Positions 50,365 to 62,504 of a stretch of 64,000 nucleotides of DNA are shown in pieces. The stretch's first letter is position 1; every line of letters begins with the position of its first letter. The position numbers and the translations under genes were made by a program. This DNA is from Chrysomallon squamiferum (taxonomy: Eukaryota; Mollusca; Gastropoda; Neomphalida; Peltospiridae): the NCBI GenBank assembly GCA_012295275.1, contig CM022667.1, positions 16,260,488 through 16,324,487 of the forward strand, written 5' to 3'. The notes beneath the pieces are model-generated. The model did not search any database, was not told where the DNA came from, and worked only from the letters and a program-made list of their open reading frames with translations.

Positions 50365-52590
50365 TTATTTATTTACACATCGTTGAAAAATCCCAATTAG
50401 TATTTCCCTAAGAGTTTGTCTCACTTCCAGTAAACCCGGAATAACGTTAATATTTGTTTCTGAATTTTTCTTGGTTTTGTCTTCTTTCACAAGTTTAATA
50501 AAATATCTTTTCTCGTCTATAATTAACTTCTGTTTAATATCAAAATGCTTAATATCTTTTTCTTCTCCAGTACATAGCTTCATGCATCGAAGTAAGATTT
50601 TCTCTATGAAGATAATTACTGAAAGCCGCTGCACAGTCCAATGTATGTCTTCGTCTGCTGATATTAGAGCACATGTTTGTGTCATCATAGCAATGAGGGC
50701 ATTGAACATCAAGACGTAAGTGAGAAGGACAAAGAGTATAACAAGAGTTGTGGCCAGCCAAGGCACACTTGCTTCACTGAGCACAGTAAGTTTAGGCAAA
50801 CCCAGCATCATGTTAAATAAAGTAAACATAGTCATCTGAAAACTCTCAAAATTATCAGAATTGTTACCTTGTATGTTAGTTTGAACAAAGAGCATGTAAA
50901 TCATTGCTGCAAATGACAGATATTCGATCAATATAATGACCAAAAAACGAATCAGATCACCAAATAAAACCTTTTGTAACATCACGGTGAAAAAACTGAA
51001 TTTTTTAAAACCTCTGAGAAAAAATGTGAGGAACCCCCATCCAATAAGGACTGAAAGTATAATAAGGTAGGCTGAACCAGGCTGGATGAAGTACCAGACA
51101 GCGTCTACAAATATTGTTACAAAAAACAGAACTAGAAGACGGTGGTATGTCCCATTAGGAAAGATCCTTCTGAAATTCGACCATTTTCTTTTATAAAGAG
51201 ATCTTCCTTTCATCAGCAAATATAGTATAAAAATAATCACATTTAAGGAACCAGTCGTAGTAACAAAACTTGTTTCAGTTTGTGATGAAGTTTGATTGTT
51301 CCCTGATGTCGAATAAGTATGTTGCTCGGTTCTTAAAATGGCATATGATGTAATCCAAGTGATATATATGAGGTGGAAAATTCCCCACAAATAGTAATAC
51401 CACCTGTACTGAGACCATTTTTTCTCTATAACCTCTCTAATAACTGGCAGCTTTACAAATTCAAATGCTGTTTTAGTGTCCAATTCACTGATTCTTTCTA
51501 GGATCCCTTTGATTTCAGTGACCCCTAACTGATTAAATCTAGTTTCGTTGTTAATGACATTTTTGGACGATGTATTTTCTTCATAATTATTCTGAAGCCA
51601 ATTTAGCATTGAAACAGAGTCTATTTCAGTTATATCATACCGTCTGATGTGGAATAAGCCATCGTTTTTGTGAAGTCTGCAGTAAACATCATCTAAATTT
51701 AGAATGAAGTCAAATATTTCTGTTTGACCTAGTTGGCTTGCCAATTGTAATGGGGTACGTTTTTCATAATTTGGGTAAAACCAGACAGCAACTGGATCAC
51801 TTTCTTCATCAACTCCTTTCTTTTCACATTTTCTTTTGTCTAGACAGGCGTTAAGGTATGCCATCATTTGAATAACCTTTTTTTCATTATTAGGATGACA
51901 AGCTGAATATTTCACAAGAGAATGAAAAACTGTATCATCATAGGTATTAGGAAGTGCTATTTTAGCACCATTTTCAATGAGCAACTTGACCATTTGTTCG
52001 TTAAAAGTCAGGGCTGCCACGGAAAGTGGAAGCTCTCCCATCATAACTGTGTATCTAAACCGACTGCCAATGGCCGGGATACTTAGCAGGTGTTTTCTTT
52101 TTTTTTCATTTTGAAGCAGAACCTTTGCTGTGTTAACTCTTTTTCTGCTAATAGCAATGTGAAGAGCTGTCTCCCCTTCATACTCACCAGTTCTTATCTC
52201 TGTTAGAAGCCTGGGGCAGAGAGAAACAATCTTTTTAACTAAATCATCACCGTCTTCATATTTAGTTATCAGATGAAGTAAGGTTTTACCTTTTTTACTA
52301 CTTGATTTCTCCTGTTTGTCTTTACATTTAGTTGTCGGAGGAAGTAAGGTTTGATCTTTTTTACTATTTGATTTCTCCTGTTTGTCTTTACATTTAGTTG
52401 TCAGATGAAGTAAGGTTTCACATTTTTCACTATTTTTCCTCTCCTGTTTGTCTTTTCTTTGATAACGGTAATCCGCCAACTGTTTTTCACAGTCACTACT
52501 TGTTTCAATCTTATTAAGTTTTTTCATCACTTCATCATGTCTGAAATTAATTATGTCCTCTGCAAGCTTTTCCATTTCTGAATCGCACAT
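50365..52590 (-). CDS. Intronless TRPV-like ion channel, 741 aa
   Basis: One uninterrupted frame from ATG (52590) to TAA (50365-50367). Ankyrin repeats occupy about residues 100-310: TLLHLITK, GETALHIAISRKRVNTAKVL, then GELPLSVAAL..NEQMVKLLIENGA in the TRPV pattern, and TPLQLASQLGQTEIFDFIL. Six membrane segments follow: about 397-418, 446-463, 483-502, 506-525, 548-570 and 611-637, with a pore helix at about 582-597. After TM6 the helix HWTVQRLSVIIFIEK (650-664) matches the TRPV TRP-box region. TRPV subunits form tetrameric, usually Ca2+-permeable, sensory cation channels in the plasma membrane. The filter region reads MMLGLPKL rather than the GMGDL type, so selectivity may differ. The N-terminus has three 22-residue repeats. 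Animal TRPV genes normally have many introns, so the lack of introns suggests a retrocopy origin. The last codons themselves contain AATAAA. A 5'-truncated relative lies at 35672-36577. Confidence 0.88.
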   Translation of the reverse strand: MCDSEMEKLAEDIINFRHDEVMKKLNKIETSSDCEKQLADYRYQRKDKQERKNSEKCETLLHLTTKCKDKQEKSNSKKDQTLLPPTTKCKDKQEKSSSKKGKTLLHLITKYEDGDDLVKKIVSLCPRLLTEIRTGEYEGETALHIAISRKRVNTAKVLLQNEKKRKHLLSIPAIGSRFRYTVMMGELPLSVAALTFNEQMVKLLIENGAKIALPNTYDDTVFHSLVKYSACHPNNEKKVIQMMAYLNACLDKRKCEKKGVDEESDPVAVWFYPNYEKRTPLQLASQLGQTEIFDFILNLDDVYCRLHKNDGLFHIRRYDITEIDSVSMLNWLQNNYEENTSSKNVINNETRFNQLGVTEIKGILERISELDTKTAFEFVKLPVIREVIEKKWSQYRWYYYLWGIFHLIYITWITSYAILRTEQHTYSTSGNNQTSSQTETSFVTTTGSLNVIIFILYLLMKGRSLYKRKWSNFRRIFPNGTYHRLLVLFFVTIFVDAVWYFIQPGSAYLIILSVLIGWGFLTFFLRGFKKFSFFTVMLQKVLFGDLIRFLVIILIEYLSFAAMIYMLFVQTNIQGNNSDNFESFQMTMFTLFNMMLGLPKLTVLSEASVPWLATTLVILFVLLTYVLMFNALIAMMTQTCALISADEDIHWTVQRLSVIIFIEKILLRCMKLCTGEEKDIKHFDIKQKLIIDEKRYFIKLVKEDKTKKNSETNINVIPGLLEVRQTLREILIGIFQRCVNK
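52258..52455 (-). repeat. Three 66-bp coding repeats in the TRPV-like gene
   Basis: Residues 46-67, 68-89 and 90-111 are three copies of a 22-residue unit beginning KDKQE and containing TLL. The third runs into the first ankyrin helix, so the tandem expansion appears to have copied the edge of an ankyrin repeat outward. Confidence 0.9.
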
Positions 52591-53069
52591 TTCAAATAGT
52601 AGTATATTAGTTACACTAAATTCAAATTTGTTTTAAAAATGCATGATGTATGCCGCCATGCAGCCTCTTCAGCAGCGTTTAGAAAAGTATTATTTGAATT
52701 GATTTTCTTTCAGTCAGTTCTGTTTCTTCACAGAACATATTCTTAAGAGCTTAGATTATACCTAAACTTCATGTATTTGTTTTATTTCCAAACTGGTAAA
52801 TATTAAGCTGAAGTAGCACTTGGTCAGATATACTGACGCTTCTCTAATTTTCATTAAACAGAAATTCTTATAGATGTTATTTTTTTGTTTTTAATTTGCT
52901 TTTGTTGCTTCATTTTATAATATTTATTATTTTTATTTTTTATATTTTGATGTGATTCTGATCAATGTTTATGGTAGAAATATGTTTCACATGTCATGTC
53001 CTTTCCAAGAATATTGACCTGAAAGACAATAACAACAATATTAATTCATTTTTTTGCATGCCTGTCAAT
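52591..53069. promoter_or_regulatory. 5' flank of the TRPV-like gene
   Basis: About 480 bases of AT-rich sequence between the start codon and the inverted third copy. No TATA box at a convincing distance and no upstream coding exon were identified. Any promoter must lie here or in the inverted repeat beyond. Confidence 0.35.
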
Positions 53070-53194
53070 TAGAAGGAACATAATTTGATATTTTGAAATA
53101 CACTTTAATAAAACATCCTGAAAATATAATAAACATTAATATTAAAATGTGGTAATATATATTGGTGCATGGATGTAAATGTCTATGTATCCAT

Positions 53195-53341
53195 GTATGT
53201 ATTATGTATGTATGTATGTATGTATGTATGTATGTATGTATGTATGTATGTATGTATGTATGTATGTATGTATGTATGAATGAATGGATGTATGGATGGA
53301 TGGATGGATGGATGGATGGATGGATGGATGGATGGATGGAT
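53195..53341. repeat. (TATG)n(GATG)n microsatellite
   Basis: Two adjoining tetranucleotide arrays, changing from TATG to GGAT units near 53280. Confidence 0.95.
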
Positions 53342-54959
53342 GTGTGTATAGGCTTTGAGCTGTTATTATATTCAGAGCTCAGGAATTGGTGCCTTGGGTT
53401 TAATCAGAAACATTACGGAGCCGAGGCAATTTCTTTCTTATCTCGTGTTCATTCACGTCATTGACACTGCTGCAGACCGTAGCTATACTATGGCCAATAA
53501 CTAATGAAAACCATGTTTATGCAAATTACTCGCACCGAAAAAGAGGTTTGAACATCCAGCGGCTTCCCAATTTAGTGTTTTTAAATTCTATCTTGCCTCA
53601 ACTTCCCAGTTAATCCCAAAATCTCACTTGGATATACAAGATGAGCAGATCTCTAAAGCTTTTCTTAGATAAGATCTTAGAGTGGATGGACAACATCTGA
53701 TCTTCGCCACAGATTTAAAGCTATTACTTCTATTCAAATCCAAAACGTAGAATATTTTCTGAAGAGCTACTTGTCAACGTTTCGACAATATCTCAGCTCG
53801 TAACATGTTATTATGTTTCGTCGATATAAAGAGAATTATTCTCATTCATATATTTTGCCAATGCCAGCAGCACACAGACGTGGACTTTGACGTGACGAGC
53901 AGTACGTAACATAATGCACTGACATCAACAGCAAAGGCTGTGCATTCATGTTTGCCCGCCTCCACAGACAGAAATCGACAGTAGTTTTCAGGATAATGGT
54001 GGCCGTCCACTTGTGTAAAGATATGAATATCCTCTCGTTTTTGATCGAGTTTGAGGTGTATTCGATGAAAATAATGAGTTGAAGAGAGGAGGGAAAATAT
54101 CTACCAAGGGAAGAAGACGTTTGGCCAGTTCTCAGCATTATAATTACTATACATCCTTTATGATTCTGTACTATGATTGTCTATCAAGTTGTACAATCAT
54201 CAAGAGGAATTACAGAAATAATCGAGATCCAGCTTGAGTAATTTTGTCTGTGATGGTTCTATATGCACATAAATACACATAGAGATACCAATTTGAGACT
54301 GGGAAAAGTAGTGCACAACAACATTTGTGTTCACTTGTGTAAAATGTATTTAATATATACTGCGTAAAATAATCTTGAACTACATTTTTGTTTCAGGGTC
54401 TTTATGCTCCCGTCCACAGATGGCATCACTGAGGGGATTGTCAGTTGTCTGAGTTTTCCGATTTCTAAACAGACAGAATTGCAGATTTGAAGAAATAAAA
54501 ATCAGTTAATTGTGAGGCATCTGGATTTTCCAGTAAAACACTGAATCCACAAAACTCTAAAATAGCAGGATAAGTTCTAACAGGAATGTGTGAAATATTA
54601 CAAGCATGGGAATACCTAACGCAAAGGCCTAGATAAATACATTAGATAAACAACCCTGAGTGGCGACAATTAATGGCATCTGGTAATGAAATAAATTCAA
54701 AATAAAGATTCCTGGAGAGATCAGTTGTAATAACAGAGTTAATTACTGATACACTGAAACCTAAAACAAAGTTAGTAGACTAAATGATTTTACTATTTCA
54801 CTTTATATGTACTAATGAATTTAAATCTAAAGTAAATCTGGTATCAAAATAATACAAATCTGTGGAAAACCAAAAGTTTAGTTCACAGAAACTATATTGT
54901 GGGCATGGCATGATTCGCTTCTTGTAATTAAACACTGAATTCCTAGCTGACTTAAACTT

Positions 54960-57100
54960 ATAACAGCTTCGCAAAATGTCTAAAGCTAAAAAGCTAAAAG
55001 ATCAGGTCCCAGAGTTGCAGGCTGCTTTAAAAGAACTAGCTGTGACTCAACGAATTAATGAGGAATTGGTTGAAAATAGTGCCAAAGGTTAGAGTACTAA
55101 ACCAGTGACCAAGCTTTTTATATCGGAATCGAGATAAAGAAGAGTAAATATAATGGGTCAGATAATGCCCTCACATTTATAGATTTTCGGGATCAGGTAG
55201 AAAGGTCATTTCTACATCAGAGCCGTGTAGAAATGTAGCATGATAGTTTTATATTAGCTCACTTAGATGGTGAAGAAATTAGGTTGAAGTCAGAAGACCA
55301 AGAAAATCCAGAAGTGGTTTGCATAAGACATTTTAGTATAGATCATCAGTGAATGAACTTTTTTGATCGATCACAGAAGGAAGACGAATCATTGAGATAA
55401 TTATCTTACTGTCTCTCTGAATCACTGGATAGAGTGAACAGGAGAAACGCAGATATGGTATTCGAGAAGATTAATGCATTGTTACACCAATTTGCTGAGA
55501 ATGTGAGAGCTCCAAGTCTACAAGAAATTATTAAAACAATTAGTCCAGCAGAGAGATGGCATGACCTTTCTCCAATTACAGGAAGAAGCCTTAAAATGTT
55601 GGAAGATATGGGGTGTTCCAGCACTGCAAAATACAAAGTATCATCCAGAACAGTGGTTGCAGATGTCACCTCTTTGTTCTTAACAAATTATGTAGCTGTG
55701 CTACGGGAAGCTGCTTCAAAATAGCAGAAGCAGAGAGAAAACCAGTCTTATATGTTTGCAAGTATAGCGCAGGGGAGAAAAGATGGCTGTCTGAGCTGAC
55801 AAAATTTGATTTTGATGTGAAATATCGTTCAGCGGAACACAATAAGAATGGCGATGCTGTATTGAGGAAGAAATTTCACTGAATAACGTTTACTTCAGAC
55901 GAAGGAACGTTGTTAAAAGCTACGAGAAACAATCAGACCAGTGATACTGAGTGATGGAAGCAAAGTCATTTCAACAGTTTAATAAAATTATGGAAGCCAT
56001 AACAACATTTCCCAGCTAGTTTTTAGATGAAATAGCAGCGATGCAGGCAACATACAAATTAATAAGGAGATTACTGCATTACATGGTTAGAGGCAGGAAA
56101 CAATGCAGAACTGAGCGAAGATTAGAAAAGTCTGGTTTGTTAACACTAATACGAAAATGGGACACATTATTTCTTGAAAAGAATGTGCTTCGTTAAAGAA
56201 AAGTAGAGGACCCCAGTTTGGGACGTATGAAGCCGATAGCTTACCAGGCATGACGAAGGGAAAATCTCTGCATAGTTTACATCATCAGACAGGAAAACAA
56301 AAGAAACACAAATATGTCAGAATAAAATGATAGTGGCCTGCAATGCACAAAGATGTGGAACAATGGTGTAAAGAGTGTGAAAGGTGTGCAGTGACTAATG
56401 AAGCTGCTGCATCTACCGGTGGGATACCTTATTGCCATAAGACCTTTTCAGACTGTAGCTACGTACTGGAGCCATCTTCGAGAGGCAAAGAAAATGTTTT
56501 AGTCATCACTGAATGTTTTCCCAAATTCACTGTGGCGGCTCCCTCGAAAACCCAGAAGGCTTTAACCGCAGCAAAGTTCTTAGTGTCTGAGTAGTTTCAG
56601 CGATATCGGGCACCAGAACGATTACACTGTGATCAGGTTAGAAACTTCGATTCGAAGGTATTAAGTAGTTTATACAGTGAATAAGAACAGGGCAACACCC
56701 TCCCTGCCAAGATAATTCTTCATCATGTGCTTCTCACAGTTCCCAGGGATCGTAATAAAAAATGGTCTGAGTAGGTACTTATCATTATGCTGCTGCAACT
56801 CATTCTATAGAAGACTTTTCACCATTTTATCTGATGTTTGGAAGACACGCTCGGCTTCCAATCGACTCTCTTCTGGGAGAGGCAATGGCGAGAACAGAAG
56901 AATATGCTACCAGAATGGATACAGGAGCATCAAGAGAAGCTAGGTCATGCCTGTGAAAAAGGAAGGGAGAATGCCAGAATTGAGGCAGAAGCGAGGAAGT
57001 CTCGCCGTAATGAAGTGCTTAACTACGTTAACATTGATTCTCTTATTATATCACATCCATGGCAGGAAAAAATTCACGACCAGACTTAAGTCAACTGTAC
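54960..57100 (+). mobile_element. Ty3/gypsy-type LTR retrotransposon, decayed internal region
   Basis: Pieces in element order on the plus strand: gag-like segments (54976-55720, with several stops), the end of an RNase H region (about 55720-55882, with WLSELTKFDFDVKYRSAEHN), then the integrase zinc-binding and core region (56343-56640, WCKECERCAV and VLVITECFPKFTVAAPSKTQ), and the integrase C-terminal region near 56820-56950 (SPFYLMFGRHARLPIDS). Protease and most of the reverse transcriptase are missing, and many stops and frame changes occur. LTRs were not found by eye. Dead copy. Confidence 0.88.
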
Positions 57101-58184
57101 AGAGTCACTGAAATGCTGGATCTAGATTGAAGGTTATACAAAGTTTGTCCTCTGGAAGATATGAAAGATATCAGGGTGGTGTATATGTTAGAGGTGAAAC
57201 ACTGAAGTACATATAAAGAGAAAGATGATTTGATGGAGGATGAACTTCAATGAGGCAAAGCAAGAAATAACCCGTCTATTGCATTATATATACCATCATC
57301 GTCAAGGTAGCTTGATGATCCAAATCAACTTTTTGTAAACAATGTAGTCCCACCATTTCAAGCACAAAAGGTACCTGGAGGCACTCTGAGACTGTCTCAG
57401 TGTACCTGCCAGCAATCACTAACGAGCAGGTCACAGATAAAAATGTTTGCCATCTACATTATCAAATGAAAATGTTTTGATCAGAGTTAATTGTACATTA
57501 ATGCACCAGGCAGTTAGAAAGGTAAGAGGTGGTTGCAGTCATCGAAATAGAAGATAAGCACATTTGATTAAGTCAGTAATAAGTCTAGCTAGTCTGACGT
57601 TTATTTTGAAACATAACTAGTTTTTTTGAAATTTGTAGATTATGCTTCATACCTTAACATTTAGAAATGTCTAGTTCAAAGTTCTCAGAATAGGTTAATG
57701 AAAATCATCATGTTTCATCATCTTATGAATGTTTTTGAGGACCTTAATGTTAAGCAGTGGTGTTTGTGAGGGACTTAACTAAAGCCGCGGAACATAATAT
57801 AAAGACACATATACACCATTAACGCATCTGAGGTTTATATCTCTTTGTTTGGACTTAACGTACTTGAGGAATTCCTCCAAAACACTTGGGACATTAATAT
57901 ACTATAAACCCTTTCACTGGGGCTATATTGAGGAATGCAGGACAGTAAATGTCTGCCAGAATTGTCAGTGGTGTCGGATGTTATCAGTGTGAATGGGGTG
58001 AAAGTTATTTCAATAGAAGGATAAAGAATTTCCCGGACTTCTGCGATTTGAAAAGCTAACTGGACAATGGTCATTACAGCATGATTGTTTTTGCACACCC
58101 TCAATTAGCTGTTACTAAGGCCTACAACTTAACTCCATGCATTTTTCGCATTTCTCAGAGCAGACAAATGCAAATAAGAAAAAA

Positions 58185-58217
<33 letters not shown>

Positions 58218-58449
58218 CACACATATGTATATATGTCTAAGATCTAAGTCTAAATACGAATTCGGGTTTATTCTATATAATATTTCAATAATTTTGTACT
58301 TGAAATAAAGTTTGTGTGTACAAAACTGTCTAAAATAGTCAGATACAAATACTTCTCGGAAAAAGTTTCGGATTTCGGATTTATATATATTTCAGAATAT
58401 ACTACACACGTACACACACACAAGCTGAGGATCCATTATAACCCTAATA

Positions 58450-58531
<82 letters not shown>

Positions 58532-58938
58532 CATTTTTAATGGAACTGATGTAGACATGCTCTGGGATGGAAATCTACAAACATATAATACACCATTATT
58601 TTCATAACGTAAACAACTAACAATCATAAAAAAAAATTGACTTCACTGAACTAGCAGAGTAAATGAACGCCAGCACATTTTTCGTTAACAGACCCCCAAG
58701 ATATTATATCATTAGAAAAAATGTAATATTTAACTATTAACTGTTCACAGAGTATTTTCGAATTTCTGAAGGATAATCAACTAATATTTATCAAATTCGT
58801 ACATACGTAAAGAAAAACAAAATAAAAACTTGCATTCTCCATGTTGTTCCAATTATTATATTTTAAGTTTCACAGCTGAACTTCAGTGTCGTCTTGTATA
58901 ATGCGCACAGAAAAGGCATTTAACATTTTATATATCTA

Positions 58939-58973
<35 letters not shown>

Positions 58974-59699
58974 GTATGTATGTATGTATGTATGTATGTA
59001 TGTATGTATGTATGTATGTATGTATGTATGTATGTATGTATGAGTTGTCATAGGTTACAAGTTTATTATGCAAATGGATCGAAACTTGGCTGTTAAGTTT
59101 CATCATACTTTAATACACGTTCCTATACGTAGAGGCTTGTAGCTTTGATGTACATGTCTTAACTTGTTTTATCGTCTGCAGAAGATTTTTTTATTCCTGA
59201 GCAAAATATACTGACAGGTGAACCGATTGTTACCTGTAGGCGTTTCTGTAAGACTTCTATGCATATTCATTTCACGATACAGAAGATGACATACCGTCCA
59301 CCTCGATAGTTACGTGTGAGCAGTATCTGTAATTGTGTTCAGTTAGGAACTGAGCTAATTTTAGATTTCAAAAAATGAAAACATTTGTAGATACTGATCT
59401 TTTTTCTTTACTTTGTTTCATAACTTTATTTTTTATTTATTTATTTTTTTATTTTAACTTTTTAACTTTTTCTTTAAACCCTTTGCACTTTATTAAGCAG
59501 AGGAATTTAAATTTATAAATAGTTAATAAAATATAATTAAAGTAACCATCAAAAAAAGAAACAAAGTAAAAAGAATTCTGTTACAGTATATACAATTAAA
59601 AATAATTAAGATGAATCAGAAAAAGAAATTCGCATAAAAACAGTCCTGAATTATAACGAAAAAATGTTCTCTAAAACCAAGAGTCGCCAAATGAAAAAC
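57101..59699. other. Non-coding, repeat-rich
   Basis: No gene is recognised. It contains the short inverted dispersed block at 57790-58080, a CA array at 58180-58224, CTGT/CTAT at 58448-58530 and CTAT/GTAT at 58935-59041. Confidence 0.65.
58448..59041. repeat. Tetranucleotide microsatellites (CTGT/CTAT)n and (CTAT/GTAT)n
   Basis: Two arrays, 58448-58530 and 58935-59041. The second is in the position expected for the inverted partner of the TACA array at 28976-29200. Confidence 0.9.
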
Positions 59700-60487
59700 A
59701 AAACGAAAGTTAAGACGGACTCCGAGGATCCCAGTTTTAAACCTTATCTGATGTAATTAATTTCATTTATTATTATTATTATTTAAAATTTATTTATTTA
59801 TGTATTCATTCACTCATTCATTCACTCATTTATTCATTTTGTTATTATATTTTGAATGCCTTGAAAATCAGTTGAAAATGACCCTCTTAACTCGCTTTTG
59901 AGCAGAAATGTAGAAACTGACAACAATATTCTAACATGGATTAATGCCAAGAATGTTAAGTTAACAACAAGTGCATGTGAATCTCTGCAAATCTGACCAG
60001 GTGCATGTCCATTCTCGTTTATAAGCCCACCTCTCATAAATGATAGCAAATAAACATCTAAAAACGGCAAAAAAAAAACCCCAAAACCACCCAAACTTTA
60101 AAGCAAAATTAAATAAATAATTATGAAAAGAAAGAGCTAGATGTGTCTCGAAAAAGAGATTTATTTACTACTTTTTTCTTTCTTTTTTTGAAAAATGGTA
60201 AAGAAAGAAACAGCAAACATTACTGGAAGCAGAATCCGTTTAATGAGTAACTTGTAAAGTAAAAGAATAAAATATTTTTACTCTTCTCCCGCAATACACA
60301 AACGAACACGTCATGTTTTTTTTTACCAGCTGCCTTTTTTTATTTACTAATTTTATGTACTAATTAATGCTTATTTGTTTATTTATTTATTTATTTACTT
60401 GTTCTTTTTTTGTTTTTGCTTTTTTGTTTGTTTGTTTATTTATTTAACTATTATTAAAATTAATATTGTAATTATTATTACTTTTAT

Positions 60488-60531
<44 letters not shown>

Positions 60532-60705
60532 TTACTACTACTGTTGGTCTTTGGTCTTTATTGCTGTATTTTGAATATAGTAGAGATCTCCAACATCTTA
60601 CTGGTTATTTTCAGTATATGTGTCATTTGCTGTTCTGGACAAATACACTAAAATATATTATCTCCTTCTTACTACTACTACTACTACTACTACTACTAGT
60701 ACCAC

Positions 60706-60778
<73 letters not shown>
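60488..60778. repeat. (CTA)n and (ATT)n microsatellites
   Basis: CTA at 60488-60540 and 60669-60699, and ATT at 60707-60778. They produce poly-Thr and poly-Leu frames without meaning. Confidence 0.95.
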
Positions 60779-61145
60779 TAGCTTTATTGTTTGCTTGTTC
60801 TGTTTTGCTGGGCAGTTCAGTTTCTAAATTATCATTTTTATCTCTTAGCTTGGATCTTTAAGTCAAGTTTACGCCTGACAAAAATAACTGAAATTTAACA
60901 CAATTCGTGACAGTATTCACAGATTATACAAAAATACGCTTGAAATTTATATGTATAAATAGTTACATGTTTTATGTTTGACACATGCAGTGAGTTGTCG
61001 TGTTTTCAGTTTGTACGTAAGCTTTATAACTGATTTATCTAACACATGAACCGTGTAGCATTTACAGTTTTGAAACATTTTACAAATTAAATAACTTTTG
61101 TATAGCTACAAAAAGATGCTACGTCATGTTGATCAGTGTTTAAAA

Positions 61146-61472
61146 TCACTCGTGTTTATTTCTCTGTTTACTTAACAGCCTGTGCATGTCGCTTGAAGTT
61201 GCATACATCTTGTAATGGGACTGTTTAGTTTGAATTGGGAAGGATTCCCACGGAATATATTCTTCTCTTTCGTTTGGGTTAGGTTGCTTTCGACAAGTAA
61301 TAGTATTCTTATACACTTGCATGATGTTGTTGGATCTTGCAGAAGTATTATTATTATTATTATGATTATTATTATTATTATATACGCACACAATTATAAA
61401 AAAGAACGAAAGAAAAATAAAATGAAATACTAATAAATGGTTCATTTTTACACCAGCAGCTATAATTCTCAT
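61146..61472 (-). other. Small open frame conserved between duplicate copies (hypothetical)
   Basis: A 108-codon frame whose last 49 codons, starting CRKQPNP and ending SSDMHRLLSKQRNKHE, align without gaps or stops to 44158-44307 in copy 2 (ending HRLLSKRRNRHE and TGA). They also match the end of the copy 1 frame at 26983. The N-terminal half is hydrophobic and then Asn-rich from an AAT repeat, and looks unreliable. Copy 1 has lost about 20 bases and copy 2 has a one-base shift upstream. It may be the remnant of a coding exon or mobile-element gene. No family is recognised. Confidence 0.3.
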
Positions 61473-62504
61473 TTTTAGTCAGGCTAAAAACTTTTTTATT
61501 CAGCGTATATTCCCCTAAATATATATTATATTTAGGGACTGAACTAAAAGCGCCAAGCATTATCTAATGATACCATTAACGCGTCTCGGGTTTATTTCTC
61601 TTTGTTTAGACTTAGAGTACTTGGGGAAATTCCTCCAAGACACTGGGACATTACTATAAAGTAAACACTGTGACTGGGGCTATCATAAGGAACCCATGAC
61701 CGTAATGATCTGTCAGGGGTGAGGGATGTTATCAGTGTGATTTAAGTGAAAGATATTTCAAGAGAAAAGAGATAATATCTGGCAAGGGAAAGGACGTTTG
61801 GGCCAGTTCTCTGCAATAAAATAAATATACTATCATTTGTTGTACTATAATTGTGTATTATTTTGTAGAATCAGGCAGAAATGGAACTGAAATGTTTCTA
61901 AATGGGTTTTTGTGAAGTGGATTTTGTCCTCAATCCATGTATGTATATGTATCTATGTGTTATTTTCGTGTCGGGTTGTTTTATGCACCCGACCGCAGGT
62001 ATAAAGATCTTAGACAGATATATATATATATATATATAGTGTTACAATACCATTAACTATAAGAGTTTACACTGTACAACCCATACCGTAGCGATAAAAG
62101 TAGAGAAAAGTCAGACATGGTTTATTATAATCTAAACAAAACTGAAGACGAATATAGTGTGCTATTAATATCCCAGATATGACGATATTAGAAGAAAGTA
62201 TATTAAACCATTCTATTCGAAGAAACCTTCAAGACATTAAGTTGCATTAACATATACTATAAAATGTTAGTATGTCAAGATTTGAGGTTGGCGCAAGTCA
62301 GTAGGTATACTGTTCTAGCCAACGACTAATCGAAACTACGTTTATTCCTACTACTCGCACCTGAAATATTTGTGACGAAGAAAGGTCTGTGTATGTGCGT
62401 ATGTCTATATGTGCGTGTGTGTGTTTGTGTGTGCATATATATATATATATGCGCGCGCGCACATACAGACACACGAAATAACATATACTTATGTACACAT
62501 AGAC

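Larger units (their letters stand above)
36575..51396. repeat. Tandem segmental duplication, copy 2
   Basis: Starts at the junction GTA (36575-36577) with sequence matching POLD2 intron 8, and runs to the TM1 codons of the intact TRPV-like gene. It lacks the Tc1-like and pogo-like insertions of copy 1. It has gained an internal duplication of about 2 kb (38030-40000 repeated as 40015-41690) and its own microsatellites. Confidence 0.85.

Noticed and set aside
53842-54138. 98-codon minus-strand frame in the inverted third copy
   Set aside because: Overlaps the dispersed non-coding block; corresponding copies do not keep the frame.
60375-60827. 150-codon frame with poly-Thr and poly-Leu
   Set aside because: Generated by CTA and ATT microsatellites and low-complexity T-rich sequence.
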